From assembly GCA_002364615.1 (NCBI GenBank), contig DEYP01000028.1:1-64000 (forward strand): a stretch of 64,000 nt of DNA, in the 5' to 3' direction. This stretch comes from Arsukibacterium sp. UBA3155 (GTDB lineage: Bacteria; Pseudomonadota; Gammaproteobacteria; Enterobacterales; Alteromonadaceae). Below, piece after piece: positions 1 to 5,692 of this stretch (the first letter of the stretch is position 1; each line of letters opens with the position of its first letter). A program made the translations under genes and the position numbers. The notes below the pieces were generated by a model. The model was not told the origin of the DNA and made no database searches. It saw only the letters and a list, made by a program, of their open reading frames with translations.

Positions 1-14
1 ACTGAAGCCTCCAT
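1..14 (-). CDS. Possible start of a sixth cassette gene (partial)
   Basis: Just past the attC core at 18-27 the - strand has an ATG at 14-12 that opens a frame reading M-E-A-S to the window edge. No ribosome binding site separates it from the attC core, so it may be chance. Only the cassette boundary itself is well supported. Confidence 0.15.
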
Positions 15-17
15 GGC

Positions 18-99
18 TTATAACGCCCGCCACACACGCGAGCAACTTGTTGCGAGTCGAGCGACCAACGGGCGCGTTTGTGCTGGCGATTGTTATATG
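18..99 (-). repeat. attC site (cassette 1 end)
   Basis: The + strand reads TAACGCC at 21-27 and GTTATAT at 92-98; read on the - strand these are the outer core sites of an attC. Inner arms (CGCCAGCAC and GTGTGGCG on the - strand) can pair, and the middle can fold as GCAAC-AA-GTTGC. Bases 21-63 are identical to 945-987 in the attC of cassette 3. Confidence 0.85.
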
Positions 100-103
100 C
101 ACA

Positions 104-376
104 TTAAACCAAAAAAACTAAGGATAGAAAAAATATTAAAATACAGAAGTTTAATACTAATGCGACCTTTATATTTATATAAACCACACCTCGCCATGCA
201 AATGGATTATAAAGAAACTTCATTGCCTTCTTTTGACGTTGCCAATTAGAACTAAACACAACACCGTCAAATAGCTCAGTGGCAAGATCTGGGTCTGCTT
301 TTTTAACTTGATACAGAACATAAACTTGTAACAGCACTGACCAAAGTGCTAGACCCAGAAGTATCAATGGTTCCAT
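104..376 (-). CDS. Cassette 1: small two-helix membrane protein, function unknown
   Basis: The product has 90 residues and no family I recognise. Residues 1-24 form a hydrophobic helix starting MEPLILLGLALW. A short polar middle (about 25-66, with KKADPDL and NWQRQKKA) follows, and a second very hydrophobic helix ends the protein (about 68-90). This suggests an inner-membrane hairpin with a cytoplasmic or periplasmic loop. An AGGG stretch lies about 9 bases before the ATG. The gene fills its cassette between the attC sites at 18-99 and 402-492. Small membrane proteins are common integron cargo, but no role can be assigned from sequence alone. Confidence 0.6.
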   Translation of the reverse strand: MEPLILLGLALWSVLLQVYVLYQVKKADPDLATELFDGVVFSSNWQRQKKAMKFLYNPFAWRGVVYINIKVALVLNFCILIFFLSLVFLV

Positions 377-401
377 GAATTACACCCTAAAATATCAGTG
401 C

Positions 402-492
402 ATATAACGCCGCGCACACGGGCGACAAAAACGCGGCAGCGGGTTTGGCGTCCCAGCGGCCAAAGGCCGCGAGTGCTGCGCTTTGTTATGTG
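402..492 (-). repeat. attC site (cassette 2 end)
   Basis: TAACGCC at 405-411 and GTTATGT at 485-491 are the outer cores. The central part contains GCGGCCAAAGGCCGC, a strong hairpin. Apart from the cores it differs from the two near-identical sites at 18-99 and 942-1019. Confidence 0.8.
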
Positions 493-494
493 CC

Positions 495-926
495 TTAATT
501 CTCAAAATCCTCAGGCTCAATGATATTGCTGCCCATGGTGACACCGACCATATAACGTGCACCATAAAGGCGATTTCCATCTATGACTGGTGCTAAGCTA
601 AATATATATACCCAATGTGATCCTGCCCGGGGGGCACAATCAGATACTAAATTTATCGAAATGCTACTTACTGCAACCGAATCAAATCTAGAATAAAAAC
701 CGTTGGCCCAATTTTGTGCAATTAGAACGGCTGCATTTATCGGTAGGGGAGGATCGGATTCTCCAATTTCCCAAGCCAGAGCACCATCAAAGGTATTTGG
801 CTTTACAAATAAACCTGTTTTTTTCCCATCTTGACCAGTACTAGACATGAATGGCGAGTCATTGCAGCCTTGCGCAAAGGAATGCATTGAAACTAAAAGA
901 AGAAAAATTAAACTTGTTCGTAGCAT
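495..926 (-). CDS. Cassette 2: secreted protein, function unknown
   Basis: The product has 143 residues. Translation from the ATG at 926 is chosen because AAAGGAG lies 5-6 bases upstream; an upstream in-frame start would lie inside the preceding attC. The N-terminus (MLRTSLIFLLLVSMHSFAQG) is a clear signal peptide, probably cleaved after SFA or AQG. The mature part has cysteines near CNDSPF and DCAPRAG that could pair, and an alternation of short hydrophobic strands (SHWVYIFSLAP, ARYMVGVTMGS) suggesting a beta-rich periplasmic or secreted domain. No family is recognised. The stop codon lies immediately beside the attC core at 485-491. Confidence 0.6.
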   Translation of the reverse strand: MLRTSLIFLLLVSMHSFAQGCNDSPFMSSTGQDGKKTGLFVKPNTFDGALAWEIGESDPPLPINAAVLIAQNWANGFYSRFDSVAVSSISINLVSDCAPRAGSHWVYIFSLAPVIDGNRLYGARYMVGVTMGSNIIEPEDFEN

Positions 927-941
927 GTTAGCTCCTTTGGC

Positions 942-1019
942 ACATAACGCCCGCCACACACGCGAGCAACTTGTTGCGAGTCGAGCGCTAAAGGCGCGTT
1001 GTGCTGGCGATTGTTATGC
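942..1019 (-). repeat. attC site (cassette 3 end)
   Basis: TAACGCC at 945-951 and GTTATGC at 1013-1019 are the outer cores. Its first 43 bases equal 21-63 exactly, and it shares GTGCTGGCGATTGTTAT with that site near the other end. The cassette 3 gene ends inside it. Confidence 0.85.
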
Positions 1020-1416
1020 CTGACTCGGACCAATCTCGATATTTAGCTTTTTCAATGATTAAAGGGACTTGTGATGCGAACCACTCTTTTTCTTTGGCTC
1101 CAAATGTCGTTTTACGCCCATTTAACCTGTAGTGATAAACAATAGAACCTTGGCGTTCTTTTATCGTGAGCTGATGTTTTCCGATGTTATCTGCAACAAC
1201 TAACTCGATCTGAGTATTTTCGGGTAAAAATAATAGTTCTGTTTCTTCTGCGTTAAAACGAATTTCTTCTTTTATAACCCTAGAAGGGGCAGTGATATGT
1301 AAATAGAAATTTTCTTCATCTATTGTTTGGCGATGTCCTGGCCAAGTAATACATGCCGAAAGGGCAAGGCTTAGGCAAGCTAAAATAACTAATCGAAATT
1401 TAAGAAATACTGACAT
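988..1416 (-). CDS. Cassette 3: small lipoprotein, function unknown
   Basis: The product has 142 residues. The ATG at 1416 is preferred over the upstream in-frame one because it opens directly on a signal peptide and has AGGGAAAG about 5 bases upstream. A lipobox (LALSAC) ends the signal sequence near residue 22, so the mature protein should be lipidated; no Asp follows the Cys at +2, which is compatible with outer-membrane sorting. The rest is polar, with no recognised domain. The last ten residues (GITIASTTRL) and the TAG stop are encoded by the attC site, so the C-terminus was set by recombination. Confidence 0.65.
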   Translation of the reverse strand: MSVFLKFRLVILACLSLALSACITWPGHRQTIDEENFYLHITAPSRVIKEEIRFNAEETELLFLPENTQIELVVADNIGKHQLTIKERQGSIVYHYRLNGRKTTFGAKEKEWFASQVPLIIEKAKYRDWSESGITIASTTRL

Positions 1417-1464
1417 TTTCTTTCCCTGTTGTTGTTCCTGAGAGTGCCGATAATATTTCAACCG

Positions 1465-1565
1465 GCATAACGCTTTACTAATGGGCTGCCGCAGCGCAGC
1501 GTAGGCAGTCCCGTGGAGGCCACGCTGTTTGTGGCCGGAACGAAATTAAGTAACTTGTTATATGC
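1465..1565 (-). repeat. attC site (cassette 4 end)
   Basis: TAACGC at 1468-1473 and GTTATAT at 1557-1563 are the outer cores. At about 100 bases it is the longest here. It has two internal stems (GGCAG/CTGCC near 1486-1510 and GGCCAC/GTGGCC near 1517-1536), unlike the other sites. Confidence 0.75.
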
Positions 1566-1890
1566 CGATAAGCGAAGGATCATGCCATATATCCTCAACA
1601 CCAGCAGCAACCAAAAACCTATATCCAGAAGGCAAGCCAAGATACTGTTCAACTTCCGGTAAGTACTTACTGATGTGACTCACGTGCAGAGGTTTAAAGA
1701 AATCTGCATCATCACTAAGTTCTTCACCACACCAAATATACCAACCACAAGTTCCATTTTCAGCTATGTGGCGCAGACCATTGATAGGAAATTTACCGAT
1801 AGTTTCAATCGCAATACCTAGCTTATCGCCGCTGTTACAAGGCGCAAATTCCGCTTCAAATTTAGCGCAGATAGCTTGCTGGCTAACCAT
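1558..1890 (-). CDS. Cassette 4: Imm33-like (DUF2185-type) immunity-like protein
   Basis: The product has 110 residues. The ATG at 1890 has AAGGAAAG 4-5 bases upstream; longer frames would start inside the preceding attC. The central GWYIWCGEELS, then DADFFKPLHVSH, then YLGLPSGYRFLVA and EDIWHD match what I recall of the Imm33/DUF2185 family. Those proteins are found both as immunity proteins of polymorphic toxin systems and as orphan cytoplasmic proteins. No toxin gene lies next to it, which is usual for a cassette because each carries one gene. The family call is from memory of the motif and not from a search. The TAA stop falls within the attC core GTTATAT. Confidence 0.65.
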   Translation of the reverse strand: MVSQQAICAKFEAEFAPCNSGDKLGIAIETIGKFPINGLRHIAENGTCGWYIWCGEELSDDADFFKPLHVSHISKYLPEVEQYLGLPSGYRFLVAAGVEDIWHDPSLIGI

Positions 1891-1904
1891 AACTTTCCTT
1901 AGGC

Positions 1905-1982
1905 ATATAACGCCCCGCGCATGCGCGCGAACTTGTGAGCGTCGCAAGGGCCGAAGGCCCTGAATGACGCGGATTGTTATAT
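1905..1982 (-). repeat. attC site (cassette 5 end, closest to intI)
   Basis: TAACGCC at 1908-1914 and GTTATAT at 1976-1982 are the outer cores. GGGCCGAAGGCCC at 1948-1960 makes the central hairpin. The inner arms CGCGC and GCGCG around 1916-1930 give more pairing. Confidence 0.85.
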
Positions 1983-1985
1983 TTT

Positions 1986-2549
1986 TTATGCTGCAAATTT
2001 CTTGGCGACCTTGGCAACACGCTGCCCTAGATAATTTGCTGTTACTAAATCGGTTGTATTTAGTTCGCCATCTGTAGAGTGCGCAATTAAGCCAGATTGA
2101 GCGCCAAGCCTGTTTCGCCCTTCAGCATCACAGTTACCTGGTATATCTAAACTCGCCCATAACATGCCATGTTGGTTTGCGAAAATTTGCATGTATTGAA
2201 TGGTGTTTAACTGATCACCACTTAAATTTGAGCCAATGGTAAAACCGCTAGCAATTTTATTAGACCAAGCTTTCTCAGCCCAAAGATCACCCGTTGCATC
2301 AGCAAAAGCTTTGAATTGTGCCGATACACAACCCATAAATGTAGGTGAACCGAAAACCATTGCATCGACATTTTTGAGTTGCTCTATCAAGGCTAAGTTT
2401 TTAAAACGTCCATCAACAATATCCGTACCCACAATTTCAGCAAAAACAACATCAACCTCAGAGACCGAACGAATGCCCGAAGCTACTGCTTCAGCAAGCT
2501 TCTTTGTTGTGCCTGATGCCGAGTGAAAAATAATGGCGACCTTTACCAC
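1986..2549 (-). CDS. Cassette 5: flavodoxin/WrbA-like FMN-dependent oxidoreductase
   Basis: The product has 187 residues and is a flavodoxin-like fold. The N-terminal loop IIFHSASGTTKKLAEAV is the FMN phosphate-binding motif (residues about 6-22). VFGSPTFMG near residue 65 is the second flavin loop typical of WrbA and related NAD(P)H:quinone oxidoreductases. The C-terminus (ANYLGQRVAKVAKKF) is the usual last helix. Likely substrates are quinones or other small oxidants; this is inferred from the family. Translation starts at a GTG with AAGGAT about 7 bases upstream. As the first cassette it should receive the strongest transcription from an integron promoter. Confidence 0.8.
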   Translation of the reverse strand: MVKVAIIFHSASGTTKKLAEAVASGIRSVSEVDVVFAEIVGTDIVDGRFKNLALIEQLKNVDAMVFGSPTFMGCVSAQFKAFADATGDLWAEKAWSNKIASGFTIGSNLSGDQLNTIQYMQIFANQHGMLWASLDIPGNCDAEGRNRLGAQSGLIAHSTDGELNTTDLVTANYLGQRVAKVAKKFAA

Positions 2550-2566
2550 TTAACTATCCTTAAAAA

Positions 2567-2650
2567 ATATAACAGCTTAGTAGTTTGTAACGAACACGCT
2601 TTCATGACATGTAAATTACATTCTATCTTTTGTAAATGAATTGAAGTTAC
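2567..2650 (-). other. attI recombination region (inferred)
   Basis: The first cassette joins at a core site reading GTTATAT on the - strand (2573-2567), preceded by AAGCT. This is where attI must lie, between the first cassette and intI. Only the core is certain; integrase accessory sites cannot be placed by eye. Further right, a small hairpin GCGGA-GTA-TCCGC (2683-2695) is followed by TTTTG on the + strand. The cassette promoter cannot be fixed; TTGATA with TAACTT 17 bases later on the - strand near 2673-2645 is one weak candidate. Confidence 0.55.
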
Positions 2651-2759
2651 CCAATAACTTACCGAATATCAACACATTTCTGGCGGAGTATCCGCTTTTG
2701 CTTTGGGAAAGCGTGGTTTCTGCTTGCGATTAACTTGCTAACAATTAATTCACTGACTA

Positions 2760-2775
2760 CTGTATATATATACAC
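2760..2775 (+). promoter_or_regulatory. LexA (SOS) box in the intI promoter
   Basis: CTGTATATATATACAC matches the gammaproteobacterial LexA consensus CTGT-(AT)4-ACAG in 15 of 16 positions. It lies 26 bases before the intI start and overlaps plausible promoter hexamers (TTCACT at 2749-2754 and TACACT at 2771-2776, 16 apart). SOS control of integron integrases through such a box is established in other integrons; here it is read from the sequence only. Confidence 0.8.
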
Positions 2776-2801
2776 TTATATTTAATTAACAGGTGTTGCT
2801 T

Positions 2802-3767
2802 ATGACATCGCCATTTCTGCATTACATCGCTGAATTTATGTATGCCCGTCGTTATGCAAAAAGAACAGTAGAAGCGTATGTGTACTGGATTAAGTTTTAT
2901 ATTCTGTATCACAAAAAACAGCATCCGTCGGCGCTGTCTGAGCAAGACGTGGAAGGGTTTTTAAGCTATTTGGTTAATCAGCGCAACGTCGCGCCGCGAA
3001 CTCAGGCTACAGCATTAAATGCACTGAGTTTCTTGTACAGCAAAGTTCTGCAGCAGCCGCTATCGCTTAATTTAAATTTTAATCGCTCTCAGGTCTCGCC
3101 AAAATTACCGGTGGTATTAACCCGTACCGAAATTGCTATGCTGTTAAAGGTAGTTGATCCTAAATATAAATTGCTTACCCAATTAATGTATGGCAGCGGG
3201 CTGCGGCTGATGGAGGCCGTTCGGTTACGGGTGCATGACATTGACTATGACTACTTATCAGTAATGGTATGGCAGGGTAAAGGCAATAAAAACCGGCGGG
3301 TAACTCTGGCGCCAGAGTTAGTGCCGGCACTTAAACAACAAAGCCAGTATGTTTTGCAGTACTTTCAGGCTGATCTGGAAAACCCTGAGTATAGCGGTGT
3401 CTGGTTACCTTTTGCGTTAGCCCGCAAAAACCCGGGCGCCCCAAGGCAAATTTGTTGGCAATACCTGTTTCCCTCTGGCAAGCTAAGTATTGATCCTGAC
3501 AGCAAACTGCTTCGAAGACACCATCTGGATGAAACGTGTTTAAGACGGGAAGTTAAAATAGCCAGCAGAAAAGCCGGTATCTGCAAAAATGTTACCTGCC
3601 ATACGCTACGCCACTCGTTCGCTACTCACTTATTAGAATCTGGCGCTGATATTCGTACTGTACAAGAGCAACTCGGTCATACAGATGTACGCACTACCCA
3701 GATTTACACCCATGTTCTGAAACAAGGCGCCAGTGGCGTGAGAAGCCCGTTGTCGTCCTTACTGTGA
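2802..3767 (+). CDS. intI: Integron integrase IntI (tyrosine recombinase)
   Basis: The product has 321 residues and recombines attI and attC sites to insert, excise and shuffle cassettes. Start: the ATG at 2802 with AGG 8-9 bases upstream is preferred over the in-frame GTG at 2793. The N-terminal core-binding domain covers about 1-85. The catalytic domain shows the full tyrosine recombinase set: R135 (GSGLRLMEA), K160 (GKGNKN), H267 and R270 (HTLRHSFATHLL), H293 (LGHTDV) and Y302 (TTQIYTHV). The insertion at about 201-225 (ALARKNPGAPRQICWQYLFP) is the extra helix patch that separates IntI from XerC/D. Nothing is truncated, so the enzyme should be active. Its last 9 bases overlap the end of the convergent lipoprotein gene. 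Confidence 0.95.
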   Translation: MTSPFLHYIAEFMYARRYAKRTVEAYVYWIKFYILYHKKQHPSALSEQDVEGFLSYLVNQRNVAPRTQATALNALSFLYSKVLQQPLSLNLNFNRSQVSPKLPVVLTRTEIAMLLKVVDPKYKLLTQLMYGSGLRLMEAVRLRVHDIDYDYLSVMVWQGKGNKNRRVTLAPELVPALKQQSQYVLQYFQADLENPEYSGVWLPFALARKNPGAPRQICWQYLFPSGKLSIDPDSKLLRRHHLDETCLRREVKIASRKAGICKNVTCHTLRHSFATHLLESGADIRTVQEQLGHTDVRTTQIYTHVLKQGASGVRSPLSSLL

Positions 3768-5516
3768 GGCTGACTCTTGGGCATTTTGCTGCTGTAGCGC
3801 CTCAAGCAGTTGCTCAAAACTGCGCTGCATAGCTGGTACATCAATATCAATTACGGTCTGCCAGCTATGACCAAAATCATCGGTACTTATAACATCACCC
3901 TCGTTACAGATCAGGTAAAGTGTCTGGTCATGCGTTAATTCAGGCAACAAGCCAGTACAATCTTCGCGCACCTGCCCCTGAGTCTGCCAGCTGCTTTTGC
4001 TGTTTAACGCCTGGCTCTGGTTGGTAACCAGGTGCATCTTACTATTTTTTTGTTCCTGTCGTACCCGACTTACCGTTACCAGAGTGCCATCGTCCAGTTT
4101 GGCGGGTAAACTGATTTCTGCCGCTCTGTCACCAAACAACCCTAAACTGCGATGTAATGACTGCCAGGTCTGTGCGCCATCGGTGCTAAACATCTGATCG
4201 CCCACACCGTCCCACTGACTTACCGCCAAACCTAGCAAACTGCCATCTTTTAACTGCGTCAGCTTGACCATGGCTTGAGACTTTTGCGCTGACCAAGCCT
4301 GTGCTGCAGGATCATACTGATGCAGCTGGCCGTCGTTCAACACTGCCAGGTTACCTTGCGGATTGATAAAAGCAAACACGCCACCGTACTGCACTAAAAA
4401 GGCAAACTCTTTACGCTTGAACTCACCTATCTGCTGCCAGGGGGTGGTTAAATCAGCAAACTGATAGAGGGTAAAGGCACTAGATGACTGCGTCATCGCA
4501 TAAAAGCGGTCACCGCCTTGCTGCAGCCAGACAATCGCTTCGGATGAAGGAACTGGCTGCAACTGGGCCCATTGCCCAGCAGGCGAGTCGGCAATGAACA
4601 ACTGGCCACGTTCTGCACCTACTGCAATTTTCTCTGCCGTATCCAGTACCGCCGAAAGCTGAGCATTAGTGGGTAATTTCACCTTACTCCAGCGGCCACT
4701 GTTATCCTGCCAGTGTAATAAACCAAAGCGCGCCATCAGTGCCCCTTTGCCGTGATGCTGCAGTGCCGCACTGCTGTTGCCCCAGGCATTTTGTTGAGAT
4801 TGTTCAGCCAGTTGCTGTCGTAATTCCTGATACTGGTCATCCTGCCAGCCTTGCAATGCTGTGGTATCCAGCGAGGCAGTTAGTAACGGGTATTTGGCCG
4901 CCATGTAGTCTGATAAATTATTTTCCTCCATCCGGGTAACGTAGGCTTTGGCTGAACTACGATTGCTCCAAAAGCTTTCAGCCTTTACGTCCAGTAAGGG
5001 CTGAAACACCACCGTGCCCAAACTGGTTAACTGCCTGGCCGCCACATTGAATATGCCGCCCGCTGCCCATACTGGCATCTGAACCCAGGACGACATGTTG
5101 CCATCTGAATAGTAAGCATATAACGAGGTGATCATGTACTCACCCGCCGGCATACTGCCGACAAATAACTGGCTGCTAACCACCCCCTCCGCTGAGGGGC
5201 TAAGGGTATAAATATCCGGATCCCAATCCACCTTCGCCGGATCAAACTTTTTACCTTCTGCCGACGCTTTTGCTTTAGCTGTGTCAATCGCCAGTTGTTT
5301 TAGCTCGTCTTGGTTATCTAACCGTACGGCTATCACTTCAGTCCAGTTGCGGTGAAATTTTGATAAGCGGTCCGTGTTGTTAACCACTTGCAGCGCAACA
5401 ACGCCGTGATCTGCAGTCAGGCCAGCAGTATCATTGATTCGGGTTGATTTAATTGATGTTGAGGCACATGCTGTCAGCAACATGGCCATGCCTATACCCA
5501 TTATTTTCTTGATCAT
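3759..5516 (-). CDS. Large lipoprotein with Asp-box (BNR-like) repeats
   Basis: The product has 585 residues. The N-terminus MIKKIMGIGMAMLLTAC is a lipoprotein signal with the acylated Cys at about 17. Residues about 30-200 form a first domain containing a MPAGEYMITSLYAYYSDG stretch, reminiscent of DUF2846-type lipoprotein domains but not assigned. Residues about 250-560 look like a beta-propeller: two Asp-boxes are clear (STDGAQTWQSL and STDDFGHSWQTV), as in sialidase-like and photosystem-assembly (Ycf48-type) propellers. A catalytic sialidase set is not evident. It probably sits in the outer or inner membrane facing the periplasm; its role is unknown. It converges on intI with a 9-base overlap, so it marks the chromosomal edge of the integron. 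Confidence 0.75.
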   Translation of the reverse strand: MIKKIMGIGMAMLLTACASTSIKSTRINDTAGLTADHGVVALQVVNNTDRLSKFHRNWTEVIAVRLDNQDELKQLAIDTAKAKASAEGKKFDPAKVDWDPDIYTLSPSAEGVVSSQLFVGSMPAGEYMITSLYAYYSDGNMSSWVQMPVWAAGGIFNVAARQLTSLGTVVFQPLLDVKAESFWSNRSSAKAYVTRMEENNLSDYMAAKYPLLTASLDTTALQGWQDDQYQELRQQLAEQSQQNAWGNSSAALQHHGKGALMARFGLLHWQDNSGRWSKVKLPTNAQLSAVLDTAEKIAVGAERGQLFIADSPAGQWAQLQPVPSSEAIVWLQQGGDRFYAMTQSSSAFTLYQFADLTTPWQQIGEFKRKEFAFLVQYGGVFAFINPQGNLAVLNDGQLHQYDPAAQAWSAQKSQAMVKLTQLKDGSLLGLAVSQWDGVGDQMFSTDGAQTWQSLHRSLGLFGDRAAEISLPAKLDDGTLVTVSRVRQEQKNSKMHLVTNQSQALNSKSSWQTQGQVREDCTGLLPELTHDQTLYLICNEGDVISTDDFGHSWQTVIDIDVPAMQRSFEQLLEALQQQNAQESASQ

Positions 5517-5553
5517 CCTGATTTCCCAAACCCTTTTTGATGTGTCTGATACA

Positions 5554-5581
5554 GTAAAACCCGCAGCAAGGCGGGTTTTAC
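5554..5581 (-). terminator. Rho-independent terminator of the endonuclease gene
   Basis: GTAAAACCCGC and GCGGGTTTTAC form a perfect 11-base stem around a 6-base loop. On the - strand the 3' arm supplies TTTTAC after the GC-rich part. It lies 112 bases past the stop of the endonuclease gene and upstream of the next - strand gene. Confidence 0.7.
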
Positions 5582-5692
5582 ATAAGTTTGTAAAGTTTAT
5601 ATCAGCTTACATATTGCGCTGCAACTTTTCCGGTAACTCACACAGCACGCGCTATTTCCCCCTGGTCAACCTGACTCAGGCTGGATTGTTGC

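Larger units (their letters stand above)
1..3767. mobile_element. Integron: integrase, attI region and cassette array (left end outside window)
   Basis: The integrase gene on the + strand is divergent from a run of short genes all on the - strand, each followed by an imperfect palindrome that starts with TAACGC and ends with GTTATRY on the + strand. This is the standard layout of an integron: intI, then attI, then cassettes transcribed away from intI. Cassette boundaries, placed at the G/TT cut point of each core site, are about 1911-2572, 1471-1910, 948-1470, 408-947 and 24-407; a sixth cassette begins at 23 and leaves the window. The cassettes are visibly richer in A+T than the core genes to the right. 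There is no transposase or resistance gene, so this looks like a chromosomal (sedentary) integron, although its full length is unknown. Confidence 0.9.

Noticed and set aside
13-249. Open frame on the + strand with ATG, 78 codons
   Set aside because: Its first third is the attC site and the rest is antisense to the cassette 1 gene; no ribosome binding site.
18-1019. Repeated TAACGCCCGCCACACACGCG blocks looked at first like REP elements or CRISPR repeats
   Set aside because: Spacing is irregular, each lies between genes of one orientation, and core sites TAACGCC/GTTATRY mark them as attC.
2683-2700. Small hairpin GCGGA-GTA-TCCGC with TTTTG as a terminator in the attI region
   Set aside because: Five-base arms are too short to support a terminator call; kept only as a note in the attI entry.
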